Shown: one piece after another, positions 1-7,630 of the stretch | How positions within the stretch are numbered: the stretch's first letter is position 1 | Layout of the letters: every line of letters starts with the position of its first letter | From: Paenalkalicoccus suaedae | Lineage (GTDB): Bacteria; Bacillota; Bacilli; Bacillales; Salisediminibacteriaceae | DNA length: 64,000 bases | Direction of reading: 5' to 3' | NCBI RefSeq assembly: GCF_006965545.2 | Contig: NZ_CP041372.2 | Coordinates: 2,356,001-2,420,000 of the forward strand | Translations under genes and position numbers: made by a program | Notes under the pieces: generated by a model | What the model was told of the DNA's origin: nothing | What the model saw: the letters and a program-made list of their open reading frames with translations, nothing else | Database searches by the model: none

Positions 1-80
1 GCGTCATTATTGTTATTCTCCCCTTGACCACAAGCTACTAAAAATAAGAGTAACCCAATTAACATGACTAAACGTATCAC
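1..80 (-). CDS. Lipoprotein, N-terminal fragment (runs off window)
   Basis: Only the first 26 or so codons are inside the window. They encode a hydrophobic signal peptide ending in a lipobox (Leu-Val-Ala-Cys) followed by Gly-Gln-Gly-Glu and an Asn-rich stretch, so the product should be a lipid-anchored envelope protein. The start is a GTG preceded by a good ribosome binding site (AAAGGCGG about 7 bases upstream). It lies 72 bases downstream of dhaM in the same direction, so it may be the last gene of the dihydroxyacetone kinase operon. Function cannot be told from the fragment. Confidence 0.7.
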   Translation of the reverse strand, partial: MIRLVMLIGLLLFLVACGQGENNNND

Positions 81-152
81 ATTAGCCACCGCCTTTCTTC
101 TAGTACCTAATTAGACGATGTTTACTAAAATTGGTTTCACGATGATGCAAGG

Positions 153-551
153 TTAATTATCCTCAGGCATTTTTCTGCTGTCACGCGCTTTTTCCGCAGC
201 TTTCACAACAGTCTCTAAATCGTGCCCGAATCCCGCTTCAATTGCTGCTGTAAATGCCCCCTCTACTAATGGCGCATCAACTAAGACAATATTCTTATCC
301 TCAACCATCTCTATTGCAAGCTCTGAATTGATCCTAGCGCTCCCTAAATCAAAAAACACAACAGAGCCCTTCTCACTATATACGGATTCAATAGCATCTT
401 TAATATCAAACGCATTCGTTCCGATGCCACCATCCGCCTCTCCGCCAGATATCGCAATTTGCGCTTCTGGCTGCATTTGTAAGAGGAGATCCTTAAGCCC
501 TGTCACTAACTCCTTGCTATGTGAAACAAGAATGAGACTTACTTGGCTCAT
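153..551 (-). CDS. dhaM: PTS-dependent dihydroxyacetone kinase, phosphotransferase subunit DhaM
   Basis: The 132-residue protein is the EIIA-like subunit that passes phosphate from HPr to the ADP bound in DhaL. The N-terminal Val-Ser-His-Ser segment holds the expected phospho-histidine, and a Gly-rich stretch ending in Asp-Gly-Gly-Ile-Gly-Thr follows near residue 40, as in the family. It is the single-domain form typical of Firmicutes rather than the long EI/HPr fusion of enterobacteria. Its start overlaps the dhaL stop by 4 bases, which indicates translational coupling in a dhaK-dhaL-dhaM operon. Confidence 0.93.
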   Translation of the reverse strand: MSQVSLILVSHSKELVTGLKDLLLQMQPEAQIAISGGEADGGIGTNAFDIKDAIESVYSEKGSVVFFDLGSARINSELAIEMVEDKNIVLVDAPLVEGAFTAAIEAGFGHDLETVVKAAEKARDSRKMPEDN

Positions 552-1168
552 ACTACCTTCTCCTTTATCGTTTCATTTAATGCTTCAAATAAATAATAGG
601 AAGACATGGCGCCTGCATCAATATGACCGATTGAACGGTCCCCTAAGTAGGCCGCCCTTCCTTTAGTTGCTCGAATTTCTTTTGTCCCTTCCATTGCTTC
701 TTTGGCAACCTGAAGAAAGTGATCAGCATCGTCTGACTCACTACACGCTTGCACAACTGGATGCCAAACATCAAGCATCGTTTTTTCCCCAACATCAGCC
801 TTTCCACGCGCTTTAATTGATTCCTCACCTTCTTGAAGAATAGAAGCTAATTCGGACATAGTAATGTCCTTATCAACCTCTTTCCACTTCATTGACATTT
901 TTAAAAACGCGGAGCCATATAAAGGGCCTGAGGCTCCGCCTACTTTACTAATAAATGTCATAGAAGCCGCCTTTAGAACGTCGCTTGCGCTCTCAAAACT
1001 ACTCGCCTCAAACACATTGGCTAACTCTTTTACACCTCTCGCTAAATTAATACCGTGGTCACCGTCACCAATCGCTTGGTCTAGCTCTGTTAAGTACGTT
1101 TTATTCTCGCTAACCTTTCCTTGAAAAGCAATTAACCATGCTACTGCTTCATCTGCTCCAAATTTCAT
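548..1168 (-). CDS. dhaL: Dihydroxyacetone kinase subunit DhaL (ADP-binding)
   Basis: This 206-residue protein is the nucleotide-binding subunit of cytosolic PTS-dependent dihydroxyacetone kinase; it keeps a tightly bound ADP that is rephosphorylated by DhaM and transfers phosphate to dihydroxyacetone held by DhaK. The Ile-Gly-Asp-Gly-Asp-His-Gly motif near residue 32 supplies the Mg-binding aspartates. The Gly-Gly-Ala-Ser-Gly-Pro-Leu-Tyr-Gly stretch near residue 78 and a C-terminal Asp-Ala-Gly-Ala segment are family features. It follows dhaK with only 2 bases between them. Confidence 0.94.
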   Translation of the reverse strand: MKFGADEAVAWLIAFQGKVSENKTYLTELDQAIGDGDHGINLARGVKELANVFEASSFESASDVLKAASMTFISKVGGASGPLYGSAFLKMSMKWKEVDKDITMSELASILQEGEESIKARGKADVGEKTMLDVWHPVVQACSESDDADHFLQVAKEAMEGTKEIRATKGRAAYLGDRSIGHIDAGAMSSYYLFEALNETIKEKVV

Positions 1169-1170
1169 GC

Positions 1171-2172
1171 TTATACACCCCTTTTAAATGCAACCGTATC
1201 TGCTTTTTCTAATAATAGATCTTCTAGCTCATCATCGACCTTCAGTAGCGTGATGGACGCTCCAGACATCTCTAGTGACGTCATCCATTCGCCGATAATC
1301 GTGTCTACTACAATAATCTGCTTTTCTTTCAATAATGCTGATAAACTATTATTTAAAATATAAAGCTCCATTAACGGAGTCGCTCCTAAGCCATTAACTA
1401 ATAAACTAACTCGATCTCCGCTAGCTAAATCTAGATCGTGATTGATTTTTTCAAACAAGGTCGATGCAATCTCTTGGGCTGTCATAATAGAGGTGCGCTC
1501 AATCCCAGGCTCACCATGAATGCCCGTACCGATCTCCATCTCATTATCTCCAAGCGAATACCCTGGTTTGCCTGAGGCCGGCACTGTACAAGGGCTGAGT
1601 GACACGCCCATTGATTTAACCTGCTTAATGACTTTCTCAGCAACCAGTTTTACCTCTTCAAGCTCCGCTCCTCGCATTGCTGCTGCTCCAGCAATTTTAT
1701 GCACGAGCACGGTGCCAGCAATTCCTCTGCGACCAGTTGTAAAGGAACTATCCTCAACGGCTACATCGTCATTGACGATAACAGACTTAACGTTTATTCC
1801 TTCCGCTTCCGCAAGCTCAGCAGCCATCTCAAAGTTCATGACATCTCCTGTGTAATTTTTAATAATTAATAAGACACCTTTGCCAGTGTCCGCGGCCTTG
1901 ATTCCTTCTAACACTTGATCGGGAGTCGGAGATGTAAATACTTCTCCTGCAACAGCGGCATCAAGCATCCCATCTCCAATAAATCCTGCATGTGCAGGCT
2001 CATGCCCACTCCCACCTCCACTAACTAACCCAACCTTTCCGGACTCAGGAGATTTTTTCCTTGTAAGCACCGTCGTATTAGGGACTCTTTTCAGCTCGTT
2101 CGGATGCGCAGCAACCATTCCATTTAGCATGTCCTCTACCAATTGATCGATGTCATTGAGTATTTTCTTCAT
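1171..2172 (-). CDS. dhaK: Dihydroxyacetone kinase subunit DhaK (substrate-binding)
   Basis: The 333-residue protein binds dihydroxyacetone covalently through a histidine, which I place in the Gly-Ile-His-Gly-Glu-Pro-Gly motif near residue 218. The N-terminal Val-Ser-Gly-Gly-Gly-Ser-Gly-His-Glu-Pro motif (about residue 50-59) is diagnostic. Length matches the family (about 330). A TAGGAGG ribosome binding site sits 5 bases before the ATG. With dhaL and dhaM it makes a complete phosphoenolpyruvate-driven kinase feeding dihydroxyacetone phosphate into glycolysis. No glycerol dehydrogenase gene is seen in the window. Confidence 0.95.
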   Translation of the reverse strand: MKKILNDIDQLVEDMLNGMVAAHPNELKRVPNTTVLTRKKSPESGKVGLVSGGGSGHEPAHAGFIGDGMLDAAVAGEVFTSPTPDQVLEGIKAADTGKGVLLIIKNYTGDVMNFEMAAELAEAEGINVKSVIVNDDVAVEDSSFTTGRRGIAGTVLVHKIAGAAAMRGAELEEVKLVAEKVIKQVKSMGVSLSPCTVPASGKPGYSLGDNEMEIGTGIHGEPGIERTSIMTAQEIASTLFEKINHDLDLASGDRVSLLVNGLGATPLMELYILNNSLSALLKEKQIIVVDTIIGEWMTSLEMSGASITLLKVDDELEDLLLEKADTVAFKRGV

Positions 2173-2265
2173 ACTAGCCTCCTAAGAATAATTATTTATC
2201 TACCCTTACTCTATTTGCGGTTGCTCTCGACAATTCCTGCTAATAATAGAGCGCTTTCTTCAGAA

Positions 2266-2302
2266 AATAAAAAACAGGCTACGACAATATGCCGTAGCCT
2301 CA
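2266..2302 (-). terminator. Rho-independent terminator
   Basis: An 8-bp perfect stem (AGGCTACG / CGTAGCCT) is followed on the minus strand by a T-rich run. It lies directly after the small protein gene ending at 2319 and separates it from dhaK. Confidence 0.85.
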
Positions 2303-2318
2303 AGTAAGAAGTAGGACG

Positions 2319-2600
2319 TTATTTTTCTTCCTCGTCCTTTTTGTGTTCATTGTAGTAGTTAACCGAGTATACGGCTCCCTCGTCCACCATCGAATTGTCT
2401 TGAATATCATAAGGATCAGAAAAACCTACTTTTTCTTCGTATGCTTTATCTGTATCCTCTTTCGTTTGGTGAACTAGCTGTGCCTTCACGCGGTTAAACT
2501 CCTGCTTGATCTTCGTGCGGTTTTCTTCTTTACCTAGGAAATAGCTCGCTGCAGCAACTGCAGTAGCAGCTAAAGCAGAGGTTGTAAATTTGTTTAGCAT
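2319..2600 (-). CDS. Small YtxH-like membrane-anchored protein
   Basis: The 93-residue protein starts with an Ala-rich hydrophobic segment (residues 8-22) followed by Gly-Lys-Glu-Glu-Asn-Arg and a charged helix. That plan resembles YtxH/general-stress-type small envelope proteins of Bacillaceae, where a short anchor precedes a soluble amphipathic tail. The C terminus is very acidic and lysine rich. The resemblance is architectural only; no catalytic motif is visible. It is followed by its own terminator and preceded by a small membrane protein gene in the same direction. Confidence 0.6.
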   Translation of the reverse strand: MLNKFTTSALAATAVAAASYFLGKEENRTKIKQEFNRVKAQLVHQTKEDTDKAYEEKVGFSDPYDIQDNSMVDEGAVYSVNYYNEHKKDEEEK

Positions 2601-2635
2601 GCCTTCAAAACCCTCCTTTAGTAAATTCTCTATCG

Positions 2636-2779
2636 TCAGGCTCTACGCCCTAAAATTAAATTAACGATCGCAACGATAAGAGCAATTACAATAAGTGTGT
2701 GAATAAGTCCGCCACCTACATCAAAGCTAAATCCTAAAAGCCATAGTATAATTAGTATTCCAACAATAGTCCAAATCAT
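2636..2779 (-). CDS. Lmo0937-type tiny membrane protein
   Basis: A 47-codon gene with start ATG at 2779 and a strong AAGGAG site 8 bases upstream. The product has two hydrophobic segments (about residues 2-16 and 25-42) separated by Phe-Asp-Val-Gly-Gly-Gly, and ends Leu-Gly-Arg-Arg-Ala. This matches the pattern I know from Lmo0937-family membrane proteins, which are common in Bacillaceae and Listeria and of unknown, probably stress-related, function. It lies 36 bases upstream of the YtxH-like gene and is probably cotranscribed with it. Confidence 0.75.
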   Translation of the reverse strand: MIWTIVGILIILWLLGFSFDVGGGLIHTLIVIALIVAIVNLILGRRA

Positions 2780-3070
2780 GTATATCACTCCTTCATTTTT
2801 ATAGTACGATGTTCATTTTGCCTAATTTGAGAATTATAAACCTATAAAGAAGATCGGGTATCATTTATGATTCTTTTTACATACAATACATTGTATTTTT
2901 TTAGTAATTAGACTCATTAAAACGATAAACGCTCCTCTCTTTTTTGATGCTTAATGGAACAAAGCTGTACGAGAATAACTATTCGTTGAAGTAAGGAGTA
3001 GAACTTATTTAAAGAAGAGCCATTGCAATCTAGAGATAAAAACATGAAACTGTATTCTATAAATAAAAAA
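2780..3070. other. Intergenic gap, mostly AT-rich
   Basis: About 290 bases hold the promoter region of the small membrane protein genes and the run-up to the rhodanese terminator. I see no convincing gene; the one 63-codon open frame here has no ribosome binding site and runs through the terminator. Confidence 0.6.
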
Positions 3071-3104
3071 CCAGCGCACCTATGATAGGGGCGCTGGTTT
3101 TTTC
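3071..3104 (-). terminator. Rho-independent terminator after rhodanese gene
   Basis: A CCAGCGC / GCGCTGG stem lies 4 bases past the rhodanese stop codon. It is flanked by A and T runs on the two sides, so it could work in both directions. Confidence 0.85.
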
Positions 3105-3107
3105 CCA

Positions 3108-3488
3108 TTATTCTTTTCCCGAGTAGTCTGCTAGTTCCTCTGCAGACTGTAGTTGCTTTTCATCACCTTGGAGTGTGTCACCATCCCAAACGAGCATACC
3201 ACCCTCATAATTAGCAACATTGGTTAATCCTTGTTGCTGTAAGAATTGTGATACACGTTGCGAGCGATTCCCACTACGACAAACGAATACATATTCTTTG
3301 TCATCTTGGAAGCCGCTGATAAGGTCTGGAATTGTCCCCATCGGCGCAAGTGGAACACTAGGAATATGACCATTCGTGTACTCCTCTTCTTCTCTCACAT
3401 CAATAATGACTTTATTCCCCGGGTTTACTAATAGTTCCTTTAATTCCTCTTTACTATATTGCTTCACACCATCTAATTCGTAGCTCAC
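3108..3488 (-). CDS. Rhodanese-like domain protein
   Basis: A 126-residue single rhodanese domain. The active-site loop Val-Cys-Arg-Ser-Gly-Asn-Arg-Ser (about residues 69-76) has the sulfur-accepting cysteine, and Ile-Asp-Val-Arg-Glu near residue 30 is the conserved CH2A-type motif. The protein has no signal peptide, so it is cytosolic. Such stand-alone domains carry persulfide sulfur in Bacillaceae; the true acceptor is not evident from the neighbours. It has its own terminator and a gap on the upstream side. Confidence 0.9.
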   Translation of the reverse strand: MSYELDGVKQYSKEELKELLVNPGNKVIIDVREEEEYTNGHIPSVPLAPMGTIPDLISGFQDDKEYVFVCRSGNRSQRVSQFLQQQGLTNVANYEGGMLVWDGDTLQGDEKQLQSAEELADYSGKE

Positions 3489-3556
3489 AGTATCGCCTCC
3501 AAAGTTAAGACATCATGTATAACTATACCAACGACTGATGCAAATGAGAAGGTGTT

Positions 3557-5167
3557 TTAGCGATTAAGAGATACGTCTCTTAGATATAGAAAGCTACTCG
3601 GTAGTTGCCAGAAGCCTTCCACATCATCATTCAGCCCCGTAATGAGGTCTGGATAATACATAAATGCGTATGGAGAATCTTCGATAATGAGCTGTTGCGC
3701 CTCTTCATACAGTGCCAAACGTTCAGCGTCATCCGAAGACTGTCTAGCTTCCACTAACAGTGCGTCCACTTCGTCATTCTCATAGTAGGATCGGTTACCT
3801 GCAGAGCCTTTATTACTTGAATGGAAAACAGGGTATAATCCATAATCCGCGTCCATTGTTACTGTACCCCAGCTACCTACAAACATATCTGTTTCACCAG
3901 CACCAGCGCGCTCTAAGTAAACACCAAACTCTACCATTTCAATCTCTACATCAATACCAATTTCAGCAAGTTGAGCTTGAATAAGCTGAGAAGAATCCTC
4001 ACGCTCGCGATCATCATCTGTTAATAATGTCGTTTGGAATCCGTCTTCATATCCAGCTTCTGCTAAAAGTTCTCTTGCTTCGTCTAAATCGTAGTCTATC
4101 GGTTCAAGATCTTCGCTGTAGCCAAACACATCCGGTGCGATTGGACTGTTTGCTACACTACCAGTACCGTCTAATACTCCTTCAATTAAATCTTCTTTAT
4201 TAAGCGCCATATGAATAGCACGTCTTACTAATGGATCATTGAAAGGCTCTACCTCAGTGTTAAAACCAAGATACGCCATTCTTGTACTTGGAGCTTGATA
4301 AACACCTACTCCTTCCGCCTCTTCTAGACGAGTCACATCACCTGGGTTTACTGGATAAATAATATCTAGCGTTTCTGTCTCAAGCTCTGCAATACGCGTT
4401 AAGCCTTCTGGTACGATGCGGAATGTGACGCCATCTACCTGTGCGTCAGACTCATCCCAGTAGTTTTCGTTTTTTGAAAGCTCTACAAAGTTACCTGGCT
4501 GGTATTCTTCAAATTGGAAGAATCCAGTACCAATAGGATTTTCGTTAGCTGCGTCAAACGGTTGACCACCATTTTCCATATCCTCATAGGACTGCTCAAT
4601 AATAGCGGGGCTAATGATACTGCCGCCAGGGTGCGCCATGTGAGATGGTAACGAAGCAAACGGGAATGCTGTCTCAAACTCTACCGTGTACTCATCTACA
4701 ACACGAACCTCTTCGATCATATCGAAAATAAAGGCAATCGGTGAAGAAATGGCTGGATCTAAGATACGATCAAAATTTTGCTTCACAACCTCTGCATTAA
4801 GCTCTTCTCCATCATGGAACGTTACTCCTTCACGGATGGTTGCTTCCCAAACGGTATCTTCTACTTGCTCAAAGCTTGATGCAAGTCCTGGTGTGATTTC
4901 TAAATCTTGATTCGTATAGACTAATCGGTCATATATATTTGTATTAATAGAGTTTGATACGTTTTCGTTCGCTCCATGTGGGTCAAGAGAGACTGGGTTT
5001 GACATTAATCCGACTTGCAAGAAGTCTTCATTTCCACCTTCGATCGTTGTTGCACTATCGTTTGCATTTGTGTCTAGCTGATCATTTGTTGTACCATCAT
5101 TATTTGGCTCACTCGCACAAGCTGCTAACAGCGCTAATGCGGATAATCCAACCATTGCTTTTTTCAA
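3557..5167 (-). CDS. Peptide/nickel-type ABC transporter substrate-binding lipoprotein
   Basis: The 536-residue protein has a signal peptide with lipobox Leu-Ala-Ala-Cys and then an Asn/Asp/Thr-rich tether before a family 5 solute-binding domain. The family signature is visible around residues 75-150 (Leu-Asp-Pro-His, Ile-Tyr-Asp-Arg-Leu, Val-Thr-Phe-His-Asp-Gly-Glu). It should bind a peptide or similar ligand outside the membrane and hand it to an Opp/Dpp-like permease. No permease or ATPase gene is adjacent, so it is an orphan binding protein. Ligand cannot be predicted. Confidence 0.88.
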   Translation of the reverse strand: MKKAMVGLSALALLAACASEPNNDGTTNDQLDTNANDSATTIEGGNEDFLQVGLMSNPVSLDPHGANENVSNSINTNIYDRLVYTNQDLEITPGLASSFEQVEDTVWEATIREGVTFHDGEELNAEVVKQNFDRILDPAISSPIAFIFDMIEEVRVVDEYTVEFETAFPFASLPSHMAHPGGSIISPAIIEQSYEDMENGGQPFDAANENPIGTGFFQFEEYQPGNFVELSKNENYWDESDAQVDGVTFRIVPEGLTRIAELETETLDIIYPVNPGDVTRLEEAEGVGVYQAPSTRMAYLGFNTEVEPFNDPLVRRAIHMALNKEDLIEGVLDGTGSVANSPIAPDVFGYSEDLEPIDYDLDEARELLAEAGYEDGFQTTLLTDDDREREDSSQLIQAQLAEIGIDVEIEMVEFGVYLERAGAGETDMFVGSWGTVTMDADYGLYPVFHSSNKGSAGNRSYYENDEVDALLVEARQSSDDAERLALYEEAQQLIIEDSPYAFMYYPDLITGLNDDVEGFWQLPSSFLYLRDVSLNR

Positions 5168-5336
5168 AATAAAATCCCCCTATGTTTAATCCTTAGTAAG
5201 TTGATATGTTTTATATGCCAACTGAAAGTATAGCAAATAACGAGGTAAAGTCAACGGTTGTGCTCAGGAATCGTGGAAAAGGATTTCGTGAATATGTTCG
5301 GCGATATATATAGCAGGGAACTTGATTAATAGCTAA

Positions 5337-5420
5337 CGGATAAATACATGCTCTAAGCGGATAACCTCTACACATTTCCGGATAACCGCATGTCTTGAAC
5401 GGATAACTTCTACCTATCCA
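5337..5420. repeat. 21-bp-period array A (conserved word CGGATAA)
   Basis: The word CGGATAA recurs at 5337, 5358, 5379 and 5400, exactly 21 bp apart, with 14 bp of dissimilar sequence between copies. It sits between the start of the peptide-binding protein gene and the terminator after malR. It belongs to the same type of array as those near 28902, 47445, 51831 and 62081. Confidence 0.85.
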
Positions 5421-5422
5421 CG

Positions 5423-5468
5423 AAAAAAAGTGCCTAGGACAGATTAATTGCTTCTGTCCCAGGCACTT
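5423..5468 (-). terminator. Rho-independent terminator after malR
   Basis: A 14-bp stem with one mismatch (AGTGCCTAGGACAG against CTGTCCCAGGCACT) is followed on the minus strand by seven T. It ends the mdxEFG-malR transcript. Confidence 0.9.
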
Positions 5469-5481
5469 CATCTATAAATAG

Positions 5482-6534
5482 TTAATTAACTTCTGGTGCT
5501 ACAGCATTCGTAGCTAAACGCTGCGTCGTTTGTCTTTTAATCATCTTGTGAGGAATAATAACCTTCCGAGCTCCAATGTCTGGGTGCAAAATAAGATCAA
5601 TTAAGCAGTTGGCTCCCTCGTATCCAAGATTATAAATATTAATATCCACGGTAGTCATAGGTGGCGTGGATAATTCAGAAATCATCACATTATTAAAGCT
5701 TATGATCGAGATATCATCTGGCACGTGAATCTCCATCTCATTTAACATACGCATGACACCAAACGTCATAATATCGTCTGCTACAATAAGCGCAGTCGGA
5801 CGCTCAGGTAGACTCATTAAGTCAATAACAGCTTCTTGACCACCCTCCTGAAGCTCCTCATGGAAAACAATATAGTCATCCCTTGGCTCAATGCCAGCGT
5901 TCCTTAATGCACGATCATAGCCTTGCATATGGTCAATCGTAACAACAAAGTCTAAATTACCACCGATAAATGCAATACATTTGTGACCAAGTAGCAGTAA
6001 ATACTCCGTAACTGTTTTCGCTGCTTTAAAGTTATCATTATTCACATACGTGATCCCTTTTAATGTATCGTCGTATGGCCTGCCAATAATGACAAAAGGA
6101 AACTGCTCTTCATGCAAGTATTTAATAACACGATCCTCTACTTTTGAATAGAGAAGTATAATTCCATCGACTCTTCTACCCTGGACCATGTCCTGTACTT
6201 CCTCAAATATCTCATCCTCCGACTGGCCAGTAGATAAATATAAACCATAATCCAACTGATGCACTTTTGCGCTTATCCCTCTAATTACTTCAGGGAAGAA
6301 GGGATTTTGGAAGGTCTTATTGGCCGAGTTTGGCATAACAAGCCCAATTGTCTTTGTCGACTTATTCGCCAGACTTCGAGCATTAAAGTTGGGATGGTAT
6401 CCAAGCTCCTTCATCGCTTCTCGAACGCGTTCCTTTGTCTTTTCACTGATTCTAGGACTATTCGAGATGACTCGTGAGACAGTTGAAGGGGCCACCTTAG
6501 CGGCTTTAGCAACATCTTTTATTGTAATCGCCAT
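5482..6534 (-). CDS. malR: LacI-family repressor of the maltodextrin operon
   Basis: The protein has an N-terminal LacI helix-turn-helix (Thr-Ile-Lys-Asp-Val-Ala-Lys, Ser-Thr-Val-Ser-Arg-Val) and a periplasmic-binding-protein-like effector domain from about residue 60. It follows mdxG in the same direction, and the MalR assignment rests on this position and overall similarity to Gram-positive MalR. I chose the ATG at 6534 because GAAGGGA lies about 9 bases before it; an in-frame TTG three codons upstream is too close to that site. It likely binds the LacI-type sites upstream of mdxE and releases them in response to maltose or maltodextrin. Confidence 0.85.
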   Translation of the reverse strand: MAITIKDVAKAAKVAPSTVSRVISNSPRISEKTKERVREAMKELGYHPNFNARSLANKSTKTIGLVMPNSANKTFQNPFFPEVIRGISAKVHQLDYGLYLSTGQSEDEIFEEVQDMVQGRRVDGIILLYSKVEDRVIKYLHEEQFPFVIIGRPYDDTLKGITYVNNDNFKAAKTVTEYLLLLGHKCIAFIGGNLDFVVTIDHMQGYDRALRNAGIEPRDDYIVFHEELQEGGQEAVIDLMSLPERPTALIVADDIMTFGVMRMLNEMEIHVPDDISIISFNNVMISELSTPPMTTVDINIYNLGYEGANCLIDLILHPDIGARKVIIPHKMIKRQTTQRLATNAVAPEVN

Positions 6535-6708
6535 ATCTTTCAATCCCTTCAGATAGTTCGCTAAGTGCGCTCTATTTATTATTTATTGACAAAATAAATA
6601 TCCAGTATTTACGTATATATACTCTTATTTTCCCCATAGCTGATCTTATTAAAACTCAGTATAGGGCATATTTATAAGAATTCATATAGGTAATTACTTT
6701 TTGTTCAT

Positions 6709-6745
6709 AAAAAACGGGGGAGTGCAAATCAGCATCCTCCCCCTT
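6709..6745 (-). terminator. Terminator or attenuator between mdxG and malR
   Basis: A GGGGGAG / CTCCCCC stem followed by a T run on the minus strand lies just after the mdxG stop codon. malR therefore probably gets reduced read-through or its own promoter in the roughly 165 bases that follow. Confidence 0.85.
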
Positions 6746-6757
6746 CTAAACCTGTGA

Positions 6758-7630
6758 TTATCCTTTTGTTGCTCCAGCTGTTAATCCGGAGATTAAGTAT
6801 CTTTGTAAGAAGAGGTATACAAGAGATATTGGGATTGCAATGAGAATTGCTCCAGCTGCAAATCGAGTGAAGTTGTTAGCAAACTGATCGTTTACGAAGT
6901 TAAAGAGACCAAGTGCTAGCGTGAAATTCTCTGGACTTCTAAGGACGATACGCGGTAGTAAAAAGTCCATAAATGGCGCCATGAAGTTAAATAATGCAAC
7001 TACGGCTAAGATCGGCTTCGCTAATGGAAGCATGATCGTAAAGAATATCCGAAAATGTCCTGCTCCATCAATCTTAGCTGATTCGTCTAGCTCACGCGGA
7101 ATCGTATCAAAGTATCCCTTAACTAGGAAAGCGTTCATTGGTATTGCTCCACCTACGTAAATGATGATTAGACCAAGAAGGCTGTCTAGCATGTTTACTG
7201 TGTTAAGAAGGATGTAAAGTGCAACCATCCCCATTAATACTGGGAACATTTGAAGTAGTAAGAACGCATAGAGTCCATTCGTACGCCCCTTAAAGCGGTA
7301 ACGAGAGAACGCGTATGCTGTAAGACCAACCATAAATGTTGCAATGAGAGACGTCGATACAGCTACTACTAATGTGTTTCGATACCATAGTAGGTAGTTA
7401 CTTCTTGGATCAAAGAAGAGCCATTGATAGTGCACAAGTGACCAGTTGTCTGGAATCATCTGTGCCCCGAATAAACCGCTGCTTGGATTTAAAGATAGTC
7501 CAAACGCCCACAGAAGTGGGTACAAAATGATGACAAACATAATACCTATGATTGTATAAATACCAATCATTTCAAGCATATTTTTACGCTTTTTACTCAT
7601 TGGCTGTCTTTTTTTCTTTTGCTCTGCCAT
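6758..7630 (-). CDS. mdxG: Maltodextrin ABC transporter permease, MalG type
   Basis: A 290-residue membrane protein with about six transmembrane segments, the usual MalG length. The cytoplasmic EAA loop is visible near residues 180-205 (Glu-Leu-Asp-Glu-Ser-Ala-Lys-Ile-Asp-Gly-Ala, then Leu-Pro-Leu-Ala-Lys-Pro), which docks to the ATPase. The C terminus Gly-Leu-Thr-Ala-Gly-Ala-Thr-Lys-Gly is typical of MalG. It overlaps mdxF by one base. No ATPase gene is present in this operon, so a shared MsmX-type ATPase elsewhere in the genome is expected. Confidence 0.92.
   Translation of the reverse strand: MAEQKKKRQPMSKKRKNMLEMIGIYTIIGIMFVIILYPLLWAFGLSLNPSSGLFGAQMIPDNWSLVHYQWLFFDPRSNYLLWYRNTLVVAVSTSLIATFMVGLTAYAFSRYRFKGRTNGLYAFLLLQMFPVLMGMVALYILLNTVNMLDSLLGLIIIYVGGAIPMNAFLVKGYFDTIPRELDESAKIDGAGHFRIFFTIMLPLAKPILAVVALFNFMAPFMDFLLPRIVLRSPENFTLALGLFNFVNDQFANNFTRFAAGAILIAIPISLVYLFLQRYLISGLTAGATKG

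Noticed and set aside
2917-3108. 63-codon minus-strand frame
   Set aside because: It runs through the rhodanese terminator and lacks a ribosome binding site.
5211-5471. 86-codon minus-strand frame
   Set aside because: It covers array A and the malR terminator and has no ribosome binding site.
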